Shown piece by piece: positions 36,022 through 44,803 of a stretch of 64,000 nt of DNA (position 1 is the first letter of the stretch; every line of letters starts with the position of its first letter). The stretch is from Methylobacterium sp. Leaf108 (GTDB lineage Bacteria; Pseudomonadota; Alphaproteobacteria; Rhizobiales; Beijerinckiaceae), in NCBI RefSeq assembly GCF_001423265.1, contig NZ_LMND01000001.1, positions 64,128 to 128,127 on the forward strand, read 5' to 3'. Below the pieces are notes generated by a model that worked only from the letters and a program-made list of their open reading frames with translations, was not told where the DNA came from and did not search any database. A program made the translations under genes and the position numbers.

Positions 36022-36852
36022 TCAGGCCTTCGCGCCGAACAGGAGGCTGCGGGTGGCCGCCGCCACGTCGGCCTGGCGCATCAGGCTCTCGCCAACCAGC
36101 ACGGTGTGCAGGCCGTGTTCGGAGAGGCGCACGACATCGGCGTGATCGGAGATGCCGCTCTCGGCCACCGCGATGCGATCGGCCGGGATGCCCCTGGCGA
36201 GATCGATGGCGGTCTCGAAGGCGACTTCGAAGGTCTTGAGGTTGCGGTTGTTGACGCCCACGAGCCGGGTGCCCAGCGGCAGGGCGCGGGCGAGTTCGGC
36301 CGCGTCGTGGACCTCCACCAGCACGTCCATGCCGAGATCGCCCGCGGTCTCCACCAGGGCCTGCGCCTCGTCGTCGTCGAGGCAGGCCATGATGACGAGG
36401 ACGCAATCGGCGCCCCAGGCGCGGGCCTCGTAGACCTGGTAGGGCTCGAACAGGAAGTCCTTGCGCAGCACCGGCAGGGCGCAGGCCGCCCGCGCCGCGG
36501 TGAGATATTCGGGCCTGCCCTGGAACGATGGCGTGTCGGTGAGCACCGACAGGCAGCTGGCGCCACCCCGCTCGTAGGCCTCGGCGATGGCGGCCGGGTC
36601 GAAGTCGGCCCGGATCAGGCCCTTCGAGGGCGAGGCCTTCTTGACCTCGGCGATGAGGGCGGGGCGCCCCTGCGCGACATGGGCCGCGATGGCCTCGGCG
36701 AAGCCCCGGACCGGACCGGCCTTGGCGGCGCGCTTCTCGAGGGTGGCCAGCGGCAGGCGCAGCTTGGCCTCGGAGATCTCGCGGCGCTTGTAGGCCTCGA
36801 TCCGGGCGAGCACGTCGGAACGCGGAACGGGCGGGGCGTCGGTCTCGGACAT
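36022..36852 (-). CDS. trpC: TrpC, indole-3-glycerol phosphate synthase
   Basis: Ring closure of carboxyphenylaminodeoxyribulose-5-phosphate, fourth step of tryptophan synthesis. A 276-residue single-domain TIM barrel: [20 protein letters not shown] near residue 66 holds the catalytic lysine, [18 protein letters not shown] near 100 and [20 protein letters not shown] near 128 hold the next catalytic lysine, [13 protein letters not shown] near 196 and [13 protein letters not shown] near 228 complete the site. It is not fused to TrpF. ATG 36852 is 10 bases after trpD. Confidence 0.96.
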   Translation of the reverse strand: MSETDAPPVPRSDVLARIEAYKRREISEAKLRLPLATLEKRAAKAGPVRGFAEAIAAHVAQGRPALIAEVKKASPSKGLIRADFDPAAIAEAYERGGASCLSVLTDTPSFQGRPEYLTAARAACALPVLRKDFLFEPYQVYEARAWGADCVLVIMACLDDDEAQALVETAGDLGMDVLVEVHDAAELARALPLGTRLVGVNNRNLKTFEVAFETAIDLARGIPADRIAVAESGISDHADVVRLSEHGLHTVLVGESLMRQADVAAATRSLLFGAKA

Positions 36853-36862
36853 GGGGCGCCTC

Positions 36863-37876
36863 TCAGGCGTTCGAGATCTGGACGAGGCGGTCGAGGGTCG
36901 TTCGCGCGGCACCGGAGTCGATCGCGGCCGACGCCCTGGCGACGCCCTCGGCGAGGGTGCCGGCGGCCTGCGCCACCACCAGGGCGGCCCCGGCATTGAG
37001 CACGGCGATGTCGCGGTAGGCGCCTGCCCGGCCGTCGAGGACGCCCCGCAGGGCGAGCGCGTTGTGGTCGGGGTCGCCGCCGCGCAGGTCGTCGAGGGTC
37101 CACAGCGGCAGCCCGACCTCGCGCGGGTCGATGGTGAAGCGGTCGATCCGGCCCTCGTCGAGGGCGACCACGGCGGTGGGACCGGTCACGGTGATCTCGT
37201 CGAGCCCGTCGCTGCCGTGGACGGTCCAGACGCGGCGGCTGCCGAGTTCGGCCAGCACCCGGGTCAGCGGCTCGGCCCAGGCCGGGCTGGAGACGCCGAA
37301 GAGCTGGCGCTCGACGCCGGCCGGGTTCGAGAGGGGGCCGAGCAGGTTGAAGATCGTCCGGGTCGGCAGCTCGGCCCGGATCGGGGCGACGTGGCGCATG
37401 GCGCCGTGGTGGGTCTGCGCGAACATGAAGCACAGGCCGGCCTGCGCCAGGCAGCGCGAGAGGCCGTCCGGATCGAGCCCGAGCTTCACCCCGAGGGAAG
37501 CGAGCACGTCGGCCGCGCCCGAGCGCGAGGTGGCGGCGCGGTTGCCGTGCTTGGCCACGGGCACGCCGCAGGCGGCGGTGACGATCGCGGCGAGCGTCGA
37601 GACGTTGTAGCTGCCCGAATGGTCGCCGCCGGTGCCGACCACGTCGATGGCGCCGGCCACCGGCGCGACCCGGACCATGCGGGCCCGCATCGCCTCGACG
37701 GCGCCGACGATCTCGTCATCGGCCTCGCCGCGCACCTTGAGGGCGATGAGGAAGGCGCTCGCCTGCACGGGCGTCACCTCCCCCGACAGCAGGTGGTCGA
37801 AGGCGGCGCGGGCCTCGCCGCGCGAGAGCGCCCGGCCGGCCGCGACCGTCGCGAGGAGGGCTTTGAACGAATCCAT
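36863..37876 (-). CDS. trpD: TrpD, anthranilate phosphoribosyltransferase
   Basis: Transfers phosphoribose from PRPP to anthranilate. The 337-residue protein has [20 protein letters not shown] near residue 80 (PRPP-binding G-T-G-G-D), [20 protein letters not shown] near 105, [20 protein letters not shown] near 153 and [14 protein letters not shown] near 173. It lies 51 bases after trpG and 10 bases before trpC; trpE is not in this window. Confidence 0.96.
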   Translation of the reverse strand: MDSFKALLATVAAGRALSRGEARAAFDHLLSGEVTPVQASAFLIALKVRGEADDEIVGAVEAMRARMVRVAPVAGAIDVVGTGGDHSGSYNVSTLAAIVTAACGVPVAKHGNRAATSRSGAADVLASLGVKLGLDPDGLSRCLAQAGLCFMFAQTHHGAMRHVAPIRAELPTRTIFNLLGPLSNPAGVERQLFGVSSPAWAEPLTRVLAELGSRRVWTVHGSDGLDEITVTGPTAVVALDEGRIDRFTIDPREVGLPLWTLDDLRGGDPDHNALALRGVLDGRAGAYRDIAVLNAGAALVVAQAAGTLAEGVARASAAIDSGAARTTLDRLVQISNA

Positions 37877-37927
37877 CGTCGTGGCGCGGTGTCCGCTCCG
37901 GTTCCGCCGGTCCGGCGATCGCCGCCG

Positions 37928-38542
37928 TCAATGCACGCCGGTGCGCGCCTTGTCACGCCCTGCGTTCCAGGCGGCGGCGATGTCGAGGAAGTTGCGCACG
38001 AGATGGGCGCCGTGGTGCGAGAGGATGCTCTCGGGATGGAACTGCACGCCGTGGACCGGCAGCTGCGTATGCGCGAGCGCCATGATCAGACCGTCCGCCT
38101 CAGCGGTGACGGCGAGCGTGCCGGGGCAGGTGGCACGCTCGACCACGAGGGAATGGTAGCGCGTCGCCTCGAACGGGCCGTTGAGCCCGCGGAACAGGCC
38201 CGTGGCCCCATGCGTGATCACCGAGACCTTGCCGTGCTTCGGGACGGGTGCGCGCACCACCGCCCCGCCGAACGCCTGGCCGATGGCCTGTAGCCCGAGG
38301 CAGACCCCGAAGATCGGGATCTCGCCGGAGAGTTCGCGGATGACGTCGAGGCAGATGCCGGCCTCGTTGGGCGAGCAGGGCCCGGGCGAGAGCACCACGG
38401 CGTCGGGCGCGCGCGCGCGGATGCCGTCGATGGTGATGCCGTCGTTGCGCACCACGTCGATCGATCGGCACAGGGGGCCGATGAGATGGACGAGATTCCA
38501 GGTGAAGGAATCGTAGTTGTCGATGACGAGGACGTCGGACAT
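37928..38542 (-). CDS. trpG: TrpG, anthranilate synthase glutamine amidotransferase component
   Basis: Class I glutamine amidotransferase that feeds ammonia to TrpE. The 204-residue product starts MSDVLVIDNYDSFTWNLVHL, with the nucleophile loop FGVCLGLQAIGQAFGG near residue 80 and the His-Glu of GVQFHPESILSHHG near 168. It could also serve p-aminobenzoate synthesis (PabA), as dual use is common, but the trpDC context favours Trp. It is the first gene of the trpGDC-moaC-moeA run. An 89-base gap separates it from the kinase upstream. Confidence 0.95.
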   Translation of the reverse strand: MSDVLVIDNYDSFTWNLVHLIGPLCRSIDVVRNDGITIDGIRARAPDAVVLSPGPCSPNEAGICLDVIRELSGEIPIFGVCLGLQAIGQAFGGAVVRAPVPKHGKVSVITHGATGLFRGLNGPFEATRYHSLVVERATCPGTLAVTAEADGLIMALAHTQLPVHGVQFHPESILSHHGAHLVRNFLDIAAAWNAGRDKARTGVH

Positions 38543-38631
38543 CGGCTCACGCGGTCGAGAGTGTCGCCTCGATGTGACGACAGCCACCCGATGGGTCAAC
38601 CCTATGGCGACCGCCGGGGGGCGCGACGCCG

Positions 38632-40725
38632 TCAGCCGCCCATCTCCCCGGGCGCCCTGACGGCGACCGAGCGCAGGATCCGTCCGAGCTGGTCGGCGGA
38701 ATAGGGCTTGTGCAGCAGCACGACGTCCTGCGCGCCCTCCTGGGCCAGCACGTGGCTGTAGCCAGAGGCCAGCACCACCGGCAGGCCGGGCAGGCGCTCG
38801 GCCAGGAGCCGGGCCAGGGCGATGCCGCCCATACCCGGCATCACCACGTCCGAGAACACGGCGTCGAAGCCGGCCCCGTCGGTGCCGAGGATGTCGAGGG
38901 CGGCCTCGGCATGGGCGGCCAGGATCGTCCGGTAGCCGAGGTCTTCGAGCACCTGCGTCGCGAACCGGCCGACCTCGACGTTGTCCTCGACCACCAGGAT
39001 GCGCCGACCGCCACCCCCCATCGGGGACGCCTCCTCGATCGGGGCGGCGAGCGCGGCCGGCGAAGCGGAGGCGACTTCGGGCAGGTAGAGCGTGAAGGTC
39101 GTCCCCGCCCCCGGCACGCTCTCCACAGCGATGTCGCCGCCCGATTGCCGGGTGAAGCCGAACACCTGCGACAAGCCGAGGCCGGTGCCCTTCCCGACCT
39201 CCTTCGTCGTGAAGAACGGCTCGAAGATCCGGCAGATCCGGTCCTCCGGGATGCCGCTGCCGGTGTCGGTCAGCGACACCGCCGCGAACGGGCCCTTCCC
39301 CGTGGCCGGGCTGCGCACCGAGGGGATGTCCCCCTGGCTGGACAGGCGGATGACGAGGGTACCGATGCCGTCCATGGCATCGCGGGCATTCACCGTCATG
39401 TTGACGAGGGCGGTCTCGAACTGGTTGAGGTCGGCCTCGACGAAGCAGGGCCGTTCCGGCGTCTCGATCGTCAGGCGGATGCGGGCGCCGATGAGGGTAT
39501 CGAGCATCTCGGCGACGCTGCGCAGGCGCTCTCCGACCTCGAACACCTGCGGCTTGAGGGTCTGGCGTCGCGCGAAGGCCAGGAGCTGGCCGGTGAGCTT
39601 GGCGGCCCTGTCCACCGTGTCGGAGACGGCGTCGAGGTAGCGCGCCCTGCGGTCCTCCGGCAGGGACGGACGCCGCAGCAGGTCCACCGAGGACCGGATG
39701 ATCGTCAGGAGGTTGTTGAAGTCGTGCGCGACGCCGCCGGTGAGCTGGCCGACCGCCTCCAGCTTCTGCGACTGACGGAGCTGGTCTTCGAGGCGCTGGC
39801 GGCTCGCCTCGGCCTCCAGCTCGGCGGTGACGTCGCGGCCGACCGCGTTGAAGCGATCGCGGCCCGGCTCGGGGACCAGCGACCAGGCGATGCTGCGCCA
39901 GGAGCCGTCGGCGTGGCGCAGGCGGTTGACGTAGCGGACCGGCTGCCGGTCCTTTTCCAGGTGCGCCAGGCAGCCGGCGACGGCAGCGACGTCGTCGGGA
40001 TGGACGAGCTGCATGTAGGGGGTCGTGACGAGGATTTCGGCGTCGTGGCCGAAGGTCCGCACCCAGGACGGGCTCACCCTGAGGATGCGCCCCTCGAAGT
40101 CGGCATAGGCGAGGAGGTCCTCGCTGCTCTCCCACAGGTGGTCGCGCTCGGCGGTGCGCTCCTCCACCCGCCGCTCCAGGCTCTCGTTGAGGCTGCGGAC
40201 TTCGGCCAGAGCGGTCTCGAGCCGCCTCTGGCTCTCGGCCAGGGCGGCATCGGCCAGGACGCGGCCCGTGGTCTCGTTGGTGAAGATGAACAGGCCCGCC
40301 ACGGCGCCGTCGGCATCGAGCACCCGCGAGTAGGAGAACGTCCACCACGTCTCCTTGGCGCCGCGGTCGGTGTCGAGGGTCCAGGGCAGGTCGACGAAGC
40401 GGCGGCTGCGGCCCGCCATCGCCTCGGCGATGATCGGCTTGGCCTGCTCCCAGCCGTCGGCCCAGACCTCGGCGAAGGTCGATCCCATCGCCCAGGACAG
40501 CCGCGGCCCGAGCAGCGGGAAGTAGGTCTCGTTGAAGAAGAAGTGCAGGTCCTCGCCCCAGCACAGGATCATTGATTCCGGCGAGTTCAGGACCAGCGAC
40601 AGCGCCACCTGCAGGGCTTCGGGCCACGCGTGCGGGGCACCGAGGGGATGGCCCGACCAGTCGCGGGCGCGGATCATCTGCGCGGCCCTGCCGCCGCCCG
40701 CCAGGAACCCCGGCTCGTCGGTCAT
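38632..40725 (-). CDS. Hybrid PAS histidine kinase with receiver domain
   Basis: A 697-residue cytoplasmic sensor kinase without membrane helices. Order: PAS-like region about 30 to 165 (MILCWGEDLHFFFNETYFPL), coiled coil about 165 to 200, second PAS about 200 to 325 (VSPSWVRTFGHDAEILVTTP), HisKA with phospho-His in GGVAHDFNNLLTIIRSSVDL near 345, HATPase with VNMTVNARDAMDG and SLTDTGSGIPEDRI, and a C-terminal receiver (phospho-Asp in FDAVFSDVVMPGMGG near 633, Lys in VLLHKPYSADQLG). The ATG at 40725 is preferred over GTG 40743. Signal and target unknown. Confidence 0.93.
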   Translation of the reverse strand: MTDEPGFLAGGGRAAQMIRARDWSGHPLGAPHAWPEALQVALSLVLNSPESMILCWGEDLHFFFNETYFPLLGPRLSWAMGSTFAEVWADGWEQAKPIIAEAMAGRSRRFVDLPWTLDTDRGAKETWWTFSYSRVLDADGAVAGLFIFTNETTGRVLADAALAESQRRLETALAEVRSLNESLERRVEERTAERDHLWESSEDLLAYADFEGRILRVSPSWVRTFGHDAEILVTTPYMQLVHPDDVAAVAGCLAHLEKDRQPVRYVNRLRHADGSWRSIAWSLVPEPGRDRFNAVGRDVTAELEAEASRQRLEDQLRQSQKLEAVGQLTGGVAHDFNNLLTIIRSSVDLLRRPSLPEDRRARYLDAVSDTVDRAAKLTGQLLAFARRQTLKPQVFEVGERLRSVAEMLDTLIGARIRLTIETPERPCFVEADLNQFETALVNMTVNARDAMDGIGTLVIRLSSQGDIPSVRSPATGKGPFAAVSLTDTGSGIPEDRICRIFEPFFTTKEVGKGTGLGLSQVFGFTRQSGGDIAVESVPGAGTTFTLYLPEVASASPAALAAPIEEASPMGGGGRRILVVEDNVEVGRFATQVLEDLGYRTILAAHAEAALDILGTDGAGFDAVFSDVVMPGMGGIALARLLAERLPGLPVVLASGYSHVLAQEGAQDVVLLHKPYSADQLGRILRSVAVRAPGEMGG

Positions 40726-40978
40726 GCGGCCACCGCGCGGCACGAGCGGAACCGCGGGCGATCGGACGGCCGGTGCGGTTCGCGGTGCTCCATCGGATAC
40801 GATCTACAGGAGACACGCGCCACATGCGACGGCATTGGTCCCGCGGTCGCGGGCCGACCGCCGGGGCGGGACGCTCTTCGGGTGGGTCACAACCGAATCT
40901 CAAGCATTCGCGGTCCATCGATCGGCAGACCCGTCGCGCCCTCGGCAGCGACCGCCCTGACCAGAAAGACGTGCGGTG

Positions 40979-42250
40979 ATGACGCCGAAGTCCCTCCGCC
41001 TCGCGTTTCGGGCGTCGACGTCGGGGGGCACGCTCGTCCTGTTCGCCCTCGCCCTGCCGGTGCTGATGGGGATCGGAGGGGTCGCCGTGGACTACGGCAC
41101 GTGGGTCAAGCAGCGCTCGCAGCTGCAGGCCGCCGCCGATGCGGCGGCGATGGCGGCCGCCCGCGAGCTCGCGGTGAACGCCTTCGAGCCGCTGCGGATG
41201 CAGGCCGTGGCGGAGAACTGGGCGAAGAAGGCGTTTCCGGCCGACGGCGCCGAGATCGGCCTTGCCACCACCGTCTCGTCGCTGGACGACGGGCGCAGCG
41301 TCCAGGTCCGGCTGACATCGGAGCGCCAGCAGACCCTGTCGGGCATGCTGGCGATCGTTCCGGGCACGATCGAGGCCTCCTCGGTGGCGACCCTGCGCGG
41401 CCAGCGCAAGGTGTGCGTGATCGCCCTCGACCCGGCCAGCAGCGCCACCATCCACCTCAAGTCGAACGCCTGGCTCACGGCCAAGGGTTGCGACGTCCAC
41501 TCGAACGCCGTCAGCAGCAGCGGCATCGCCTCGGACAGCGGCATCCAGGTGACGGCGGCGCGGGTATGCTCCGGCGGCGGCTTCTCGGGCCAGGGGACGT
41601 TCTACGGGTCGCGCATCGGCGATTGCCGCGGCATCGACGACCCCCTCGCCGACCGGCTGGCGCCCTCCCCTTCCGCCGGATGCACCGCGACCAAGGCGTC
41701 GGTCGTCGACAAGGGCACCGCCGGGGGGCGCCACCTGCTCCAGCCCGGCACCTATTGCGGAGGGCTCTTCATCGGCGGCAACTCCTACGTGAGCCTCGCG
41801 CCGGGGGAGTACGTGATCAAGGACGGCCCCTTCGTGGTCGATTCGAACGCCGACGTGCGCGGCGACGGGGTCGGGTTCTACCTCACGGGGACGGGCAGCA
41901 CCTTCCAGTTCCTCAGCAACGCCCGCGTCGACTTCAACGCGCCGCGCTCCGGGGCCATGGCCGGGCTGCTGTTCTTCGAGGACCGCGCCGCTCCGCTGCT
42001 GCGCAACCACGAGATCAAGACCAACTATGCCTCGAACATGACCGGGACGGTCTACCTGTCGCGCGGGCGGTTCGTGGTGGACGCCACCAACGACGTCGCC
42101 CAGCAATCCGCCTTCACGGTCATCGTCACGCGGCAGATGCTGCTGACCGCCAACCCGAAGCTGACGATCAACACCAATTACGGCGCCACCACGGTGCCGG
42201 TGCCCAAGGGTCTCGGACAGACCGACGGGGACGTGCACCTGATCCGTTAA
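40979..42250 (+). CDS. TadG-like secreted protein with probable beta-helix C-terminus
   Basis: A 423-residue protein with the TadE/TadG N-terminal membrane segment (GTLVLFALALPVLMGIGGVA, then VDYGTWVKQRSQLQAAADAA). It lacks the von Willebrand A domain of full TadG. The exported part has short repeating turns rich in G, N and S (SNAVSSSGIASDSGIQVTAA, NSYVSLAPGEYVIKDGPFVV) that look like a right-handed beta-helix. GTG at 40976 or ATG 40979 can start it. It precedes two TadE-like genes on the same strand, with a 362-base gap holding repeat copy 3. Confidence 0.8.
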   Translation: MTPKSLRLAFRASTSGGTLVLFALALPVLMGIGGVAVDYGTWVKQRSQLQAAADAAAMAAARELAVNAFEPLRMQAVAENWAKKAFPADGAEIGLATTVSSLDDGRSVQVRLTSERQQTLSGMLAIVPGTIEASSVATLRGQRKVCVIALDPASSATIHLKSNAWLTAKGCDVHSNAVSSSGIASDSGIQVTAARVCSGGGFSGQGTFYGSRIGDCRGIDDPLADRLAPSPSAGCTATKASVVDKGTAGGRHLLQPGTYCGGLFIGGNSYVSLAPGEYVIKDGPFVVDSNADVRGDGVGFYLTGTGSTFQFLSNARVDFNAPRSGAMAGLLFFEDRAAPLLRNHEIKTNYASNMTGTVYLSRGRFVVDATNDVAQQSAFTVIVTRQMLLTANPKLTINTNYGATTVPVPKGLGQTDGDVHLIR

Positions 42251-42281
42251 GCCCAATCGCGATCCGCCGTGCGAAGACCGG

Positions 42282-42390
42282 TCATACCATTTCCGGGCGA
42301 TCACTTCGTGATGCGGACATGGGCTTCGCTCAGGCGCCGCGCGGGCTCGGTGATTCGGTTTCCGCTTGATTTAAGCGGAAACCGAATCAC
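42282..42390 (-). repeat. Dispersed two-hairpin repeat, copy 3 (inverted)
   Basis: Opposite orientation to copies 1 and 2. The terminal hairpin is perfect here: GATTCGGTTTCCGCTT (42352-42367) and AAGCGGAAACCGAATC (42373-42388) around a 5-base loop. Compared with copies 1 and 2, GATACGG has become GATTCGG with the compensating change on the other arm. The inner ATCACTTCGTGAT lies at 42300-42312. It sits 31 bases after the TadG-like gene; the rest of the gap to 42612 shows no gene. Confidence 0.9.
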
Positions 42391-42612
42391 GGGCCGCGAC
42401 CATGCGAGGTCGACGAAAGGTTTGAACAAGGACCGCGTGCTATCGCTCGAGACGGCGACAAGACGTCCCGACGATCGCACAGCATCGCGCACGATGGTCC
42501 GGACGGGACAGGGACGGTTTCTCGTGGATGCGCGGCATGCTCCGCTGGACGACACGGAGACGGCTCCGGCATCCGGCCTGACCATCAGCCCCCCTCGGCG
42601 GATTCCCGGCCG

Positions 42613-43242
42613 ATGACGACCGCCGGTTCCGCGGTCGCGAGGACGGGCGCCGCCCTGCGGCGATGCGCGACGCGAGGACGCTCGATCGGCTCGGACCGCA
42701 CAGGAGCGGCGGCGGTCGAATTCGCGATGATCGCGCTGCCGATGCTGATGACCTTCCTCGTGATCCTGGAAGTGGCCCTGATGTACTGGATGGGGCACGC
42801 CATGGACAACGCCACCGAGATCGCCGCCCGCAAGATCTCCAGCGACACGCTCGTGGCCGCCCCCAGCGGCCAGACGCCGTCGACGTCCGCCCTGCGCACC
42901 GAGATCTGCGGGCAGATCGGCGCCCTGTTCAACTGCGATTCGATCCGGATCCACCTGCGGACGTTCGACACGCTCTCCACCGCCTCCGTCGCCCTGCCGA
43001 TCGACCCGGCGACCCGCGCCTGGAGCGAGGGCTTCGGGACCACCTCCGACTGTCCGCGCGACGGCGCCATCGCCGTGCTTCAGGTCGCCGCGGAGTTCGT
43101 CGGACTGTCAGGGTTGAGCCTGGGCCACGAGGAACTCGCCAACGGCAACCGCGTCCTCCAGGCGGCCTACACCTTCCGCATCCAGGACGGCCTCGGCCTT
43201 CCCGCCGAATGCGCGGCCCCGGGAACGACGCCCGCGCCATGA
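42613..43242 (+). CDS. TadE-like pseudopilin-like membrane protein (first)
   Basis: A 209-residue protein with the TadE signature GAAAVEFAMIALPMLMTFLV (residues about 32 to 51; the conserved E-F before the helix) and one N-terminal membrane segment, then an exported domain with four or more cysteines (EICGQIGALFNCDSIRI, TSDCPRDGA, AECAAPG) that may form disulphides. The start ATG 42613 is the only upstream Met in a plausible place. It overlaps the next TadE-like gene by 4 bases (ATGA). Confidence 0.85.
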   Translation: MTTAGSAVARTGAALRRCATRGRSIGSDRTGAAAVEFAMIALPMLMTFLVILEVALMYWMGHAMDNATEIAARKISSDTLVAAPSGQTPSTSALRTEICGQIGALFNCDSIRIHLRTFDTLSTASVALPIDPATRAWSEGFGTTSDCPRDGAIAVLQVAAEFVGLSGLSLGHEELANGNRVLQAAYTFRIQDGLGLPAECAAPGTTPAP

Positions 43243-43877
43243 CGGTCCGGGGGCCGCGTGCCGGGGATCGGCCGGGCGCACGCTCCCTCGCGGGTCGGTT
43301 CCGCGCGGCCGAGGACGGGATCGCGGCGGTCGAATTCGCGATGTTCGCGCCGATCCTCATCCTGATGATCGTCGGATGCGCCGAGCTCTCGCATTTCGCC
43401 AACAATGCCCGCAAGGTCGGTTTCCTGGCCCGCGCGATCGGCGAGATCGCAAGCCACGGCGAGACCCTCGACGCGGCGGCCGCCGCCAAGCTGTTCGGTG
43501 CGGCCGGCCTCATCCTGCCGCCGTTCGACGGGACGACCGCCAAGGTCAGGCTGAGCACGATCGGGGCCGCCGCCAAGGACGGCGCCGTCACCGCCAAGGT
43601 CTGCTCGACGGCCGCCACCGCCAATGCCGCCCCGCGCGCCGTCGGCGAGGACGTGACCCACCTCTTCTCGAATGAGGAGGCCGGCACCCGCTTCCTCTAC
43701 GTCGAAGTCGAGATGCCCTATCGCATCCTCTTCGCCAGCGGGATCCTGAGCCCGGACCACGGCAGCGACAGCCTCACGATCCGCAAGACCCTGAAGTGGC
43801 CGGTCCGCAAGGGCGTCCGCAAGAACAGCCGCTACCCGGAAGTCGTGCTGCCCATCGGCGGCGCCTGCACGGCCTGA
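43239..43877 (+). CDS. TadE-like pseudopilin-like membrane protein (second)
   Basis: A 212-residue protein with the TadE motif GIAAVEFAMFAPILILMIVG near residue 28 and one N-terminal membrane helix, then an exported domain. It begins in the ATGA overlap with the previous gene, so the pair is coupled and likely assembles together with the TadG-like protein. No TadA ATPase, TadB/C, CpaA peptidase or Flp pilin gene is in the window, so the export machinery must lie elsewhere. The C-terminal part is basic (KWPVRKGVRKNSRYPE). Confidence 0.85.
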   Translation: MTVRGPRAGDRPGARSLAGRFRAAEDGIAAVEFAMFAPILILMIVGCAELSHFANNARKVGFLARAIGEIASHGETLDAAAAAKLFGAAGLILPPFDGTTAKVRLSTIGAAAKDGAVTAKVCSTAATANAAPRAVGEDVTHLFSNEEAGTRFLYVEVEMPYRILFASGILSPDHGSDSLTIRKTLKWPVRKGVRKNSRYPEVVLPIGGACTA

Positions 43878-44040
43878 TCGCCCGGATGACCGGCGCCAGT
43901 TGCGGGGTCGCCCCGATCGGGTCGCGGCAGGACGACCTAACCGTTATGAGCGCGGGAGAAACCGGTGCAAGCTGGCGGCGCAAGTCGCCGAACGGGACGG
44001 GTCGCCGCCGTGCGATCGGGTCTCCTGGAGGATCGTCGCG

Positions 44041-44361
44041 ATGCCGGAGCGTACTCTCGATGATCGGCCGGCACCGGTCGACGTGGGCGGAGCCCGCCCG
44101 TCCGTTCGCACCACCCGCGTGACCGGCGCGGCGGCGACCGGGGCAGCCGCGACCGGTGCCGAGGCGACCGGCGCCCTGGCCTTGGGCGCGATCGCGATCG
44201 GTGCCCTGGCCCTTGGGGCGGTCGCCGTCGGCGCCTTCTCCATCGGCCGCCTGTCCGTCCGGCGGGTCTCGATCCGCGAGGCGCACATCCGCCGCCTGCG
44301 GGTCGACGAGCTGACCATCGGGACGGTGACGGACCTGCGCGCGGATCCGACGGACCGATAG
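44041..44361 (+). CDS. Small pentapeptide-repeat-like protein
   Basis: A 106-residue protein whose centre repeats every five residues for about fourteen units: RVTGA, AATGA, AATGA, EATGA, LALGA, IAIGA, LALGA, VAVGA, FSIGR, LSVRR, VSIRE, AHIRR, LRVDE, LTIGT. Positions 1 and 3 are hydrophobic and 4 to 5 small or charged. This fits a beta-helix or coil related to pentapeptide-repeat proteins, turning from apolar (first half) to charged (second half). The apolar half might instead lie in a membrane. ATG 44041 is chosen; function unknown. Confidence 0.65.
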   Translation: MPERTLDDRPAPVDVGGARPSVRTTRVTGAAATGAAATGAEATGALALGAIAIGALALGAVAVGAFSIGRLSVRRVSIREAHIRRLRVDELTIGTVTDLRADPTDR

Positions 44362-44386
44362 GCCGGGCTTTTCCGATCGCCCGGCC
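44361..44386 (+). terminator. Possible terminator hairpin after the pentapeptide-repeat gene
   Basis: Perfect 8-base stem GGCCGGGC (44361-44368) and GCCCGGCC (44379-44386), loop TTTTCCGATC. It begins at the last base of the stop codon. There is no downstream U-tract, so termination is uncertain. Confidence 0.45.
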
Positions 44387-44435
44387 CTACATACTCGGTA
44401 GGCGCGTGCGAGGCGTGCCGAAGAGGAGTGCTAGC

Positions 44436-44609
44436 ATGAACTTCGTGTCGACCACCGTGATGAACGAGGGCAAGGTCGCGAAGGGCGCCGGCAAGCCCGC
44501 GGACGCGAACCCCTATCCCGCCGGATCGCAGGAAAGCGCCGACTGGCTCGAGGGCTACACCTTCGACGAGGCCGAGATGAACGTCGACATCGACAGGGAC
44601 GACGCCTGA
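44436..44609 (+). CDS. RMF-like small protein (first of pair)
   Basis: A 57-residue protein with the ribosome modulation factor-like block NPYPAGSQESADWLEGYTFD (residues about 25 to 44: N-P-Y-P, then W-L-x-G-Y). E. coli RMF, which dimerises ribosomes in stationary phase, has C-P-Y followed by W-L-G-G-W at matching spacing. The acidic tail (DEAEMNVDIDRDDA) differs from the basic RMF, so ribosome binding is not assured. A GAGGAG site precedes ATG 44436. The stop overlaps the second RMF-like gene (TGATG). Confidence 0.7.
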   Translation: MNFVSTTVMNEGKVAKGAGKPADANPYPAGSQESADWLEGYTFDEAEMNVDIDRDDA

Positions 44610-44788
44610 TGGAGTCGCCGGACGACAACCTCGACCATTTCGCGCTCGGGTATTATGCGCCGGGAAAGGGCCTGGCCCGGGAATCGGTGCCCTACGCCGA
44701 AGGCACGCAGGCGCATGCCCAGTGGCTGGCGGGTTACGACGCGGCCGTCAGGGGCGACCCTGCGCCGGCCGGCACCGGGCGGTCTTGA
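44609..44788 (+). CDS. RMF-like small protein (second of pair)
   Basis: A 59-residue protein starting MESPDDNLDHFALGYYAPGK and continuing with VPYAEGTQAHAQWLAGYDAA. It shows the fuller RMF pattern: G-Y-x-A near residue 14, then P-Y and W-L-x-G-Y-x-x-A. It shares its first A with the stop of the preceding RMF-like gene, so the pair is translationally coupled. The two are paralogous by the P-Y-x14-W-L-x-G-Y region. Role in ribosome hibernation is a hypothesis from the family. Confidence 0.7.
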   Translation: MESPDDNLDHFALGYYAPGKGLARESVPYAEGTQAHAQWLAGYDAAVRGDPAPAGTGRS

Positions 44789-44803
44789 AGGAGCGACACG
44801 CGA

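Noticed and set aside
36106..38293. Plus-strand open frames opposite trpC, trpD and trpG
   Set aside because: Unbroken only because of high GC; the minus strand encodes complete, well-known enzymes.
38710..40575. 621-codon plus-strand frame opposite the hybrid kinase
   Set aside because: Contains no domain, rich in G/R/H/D; the minus-strand kinase has every expected motif.
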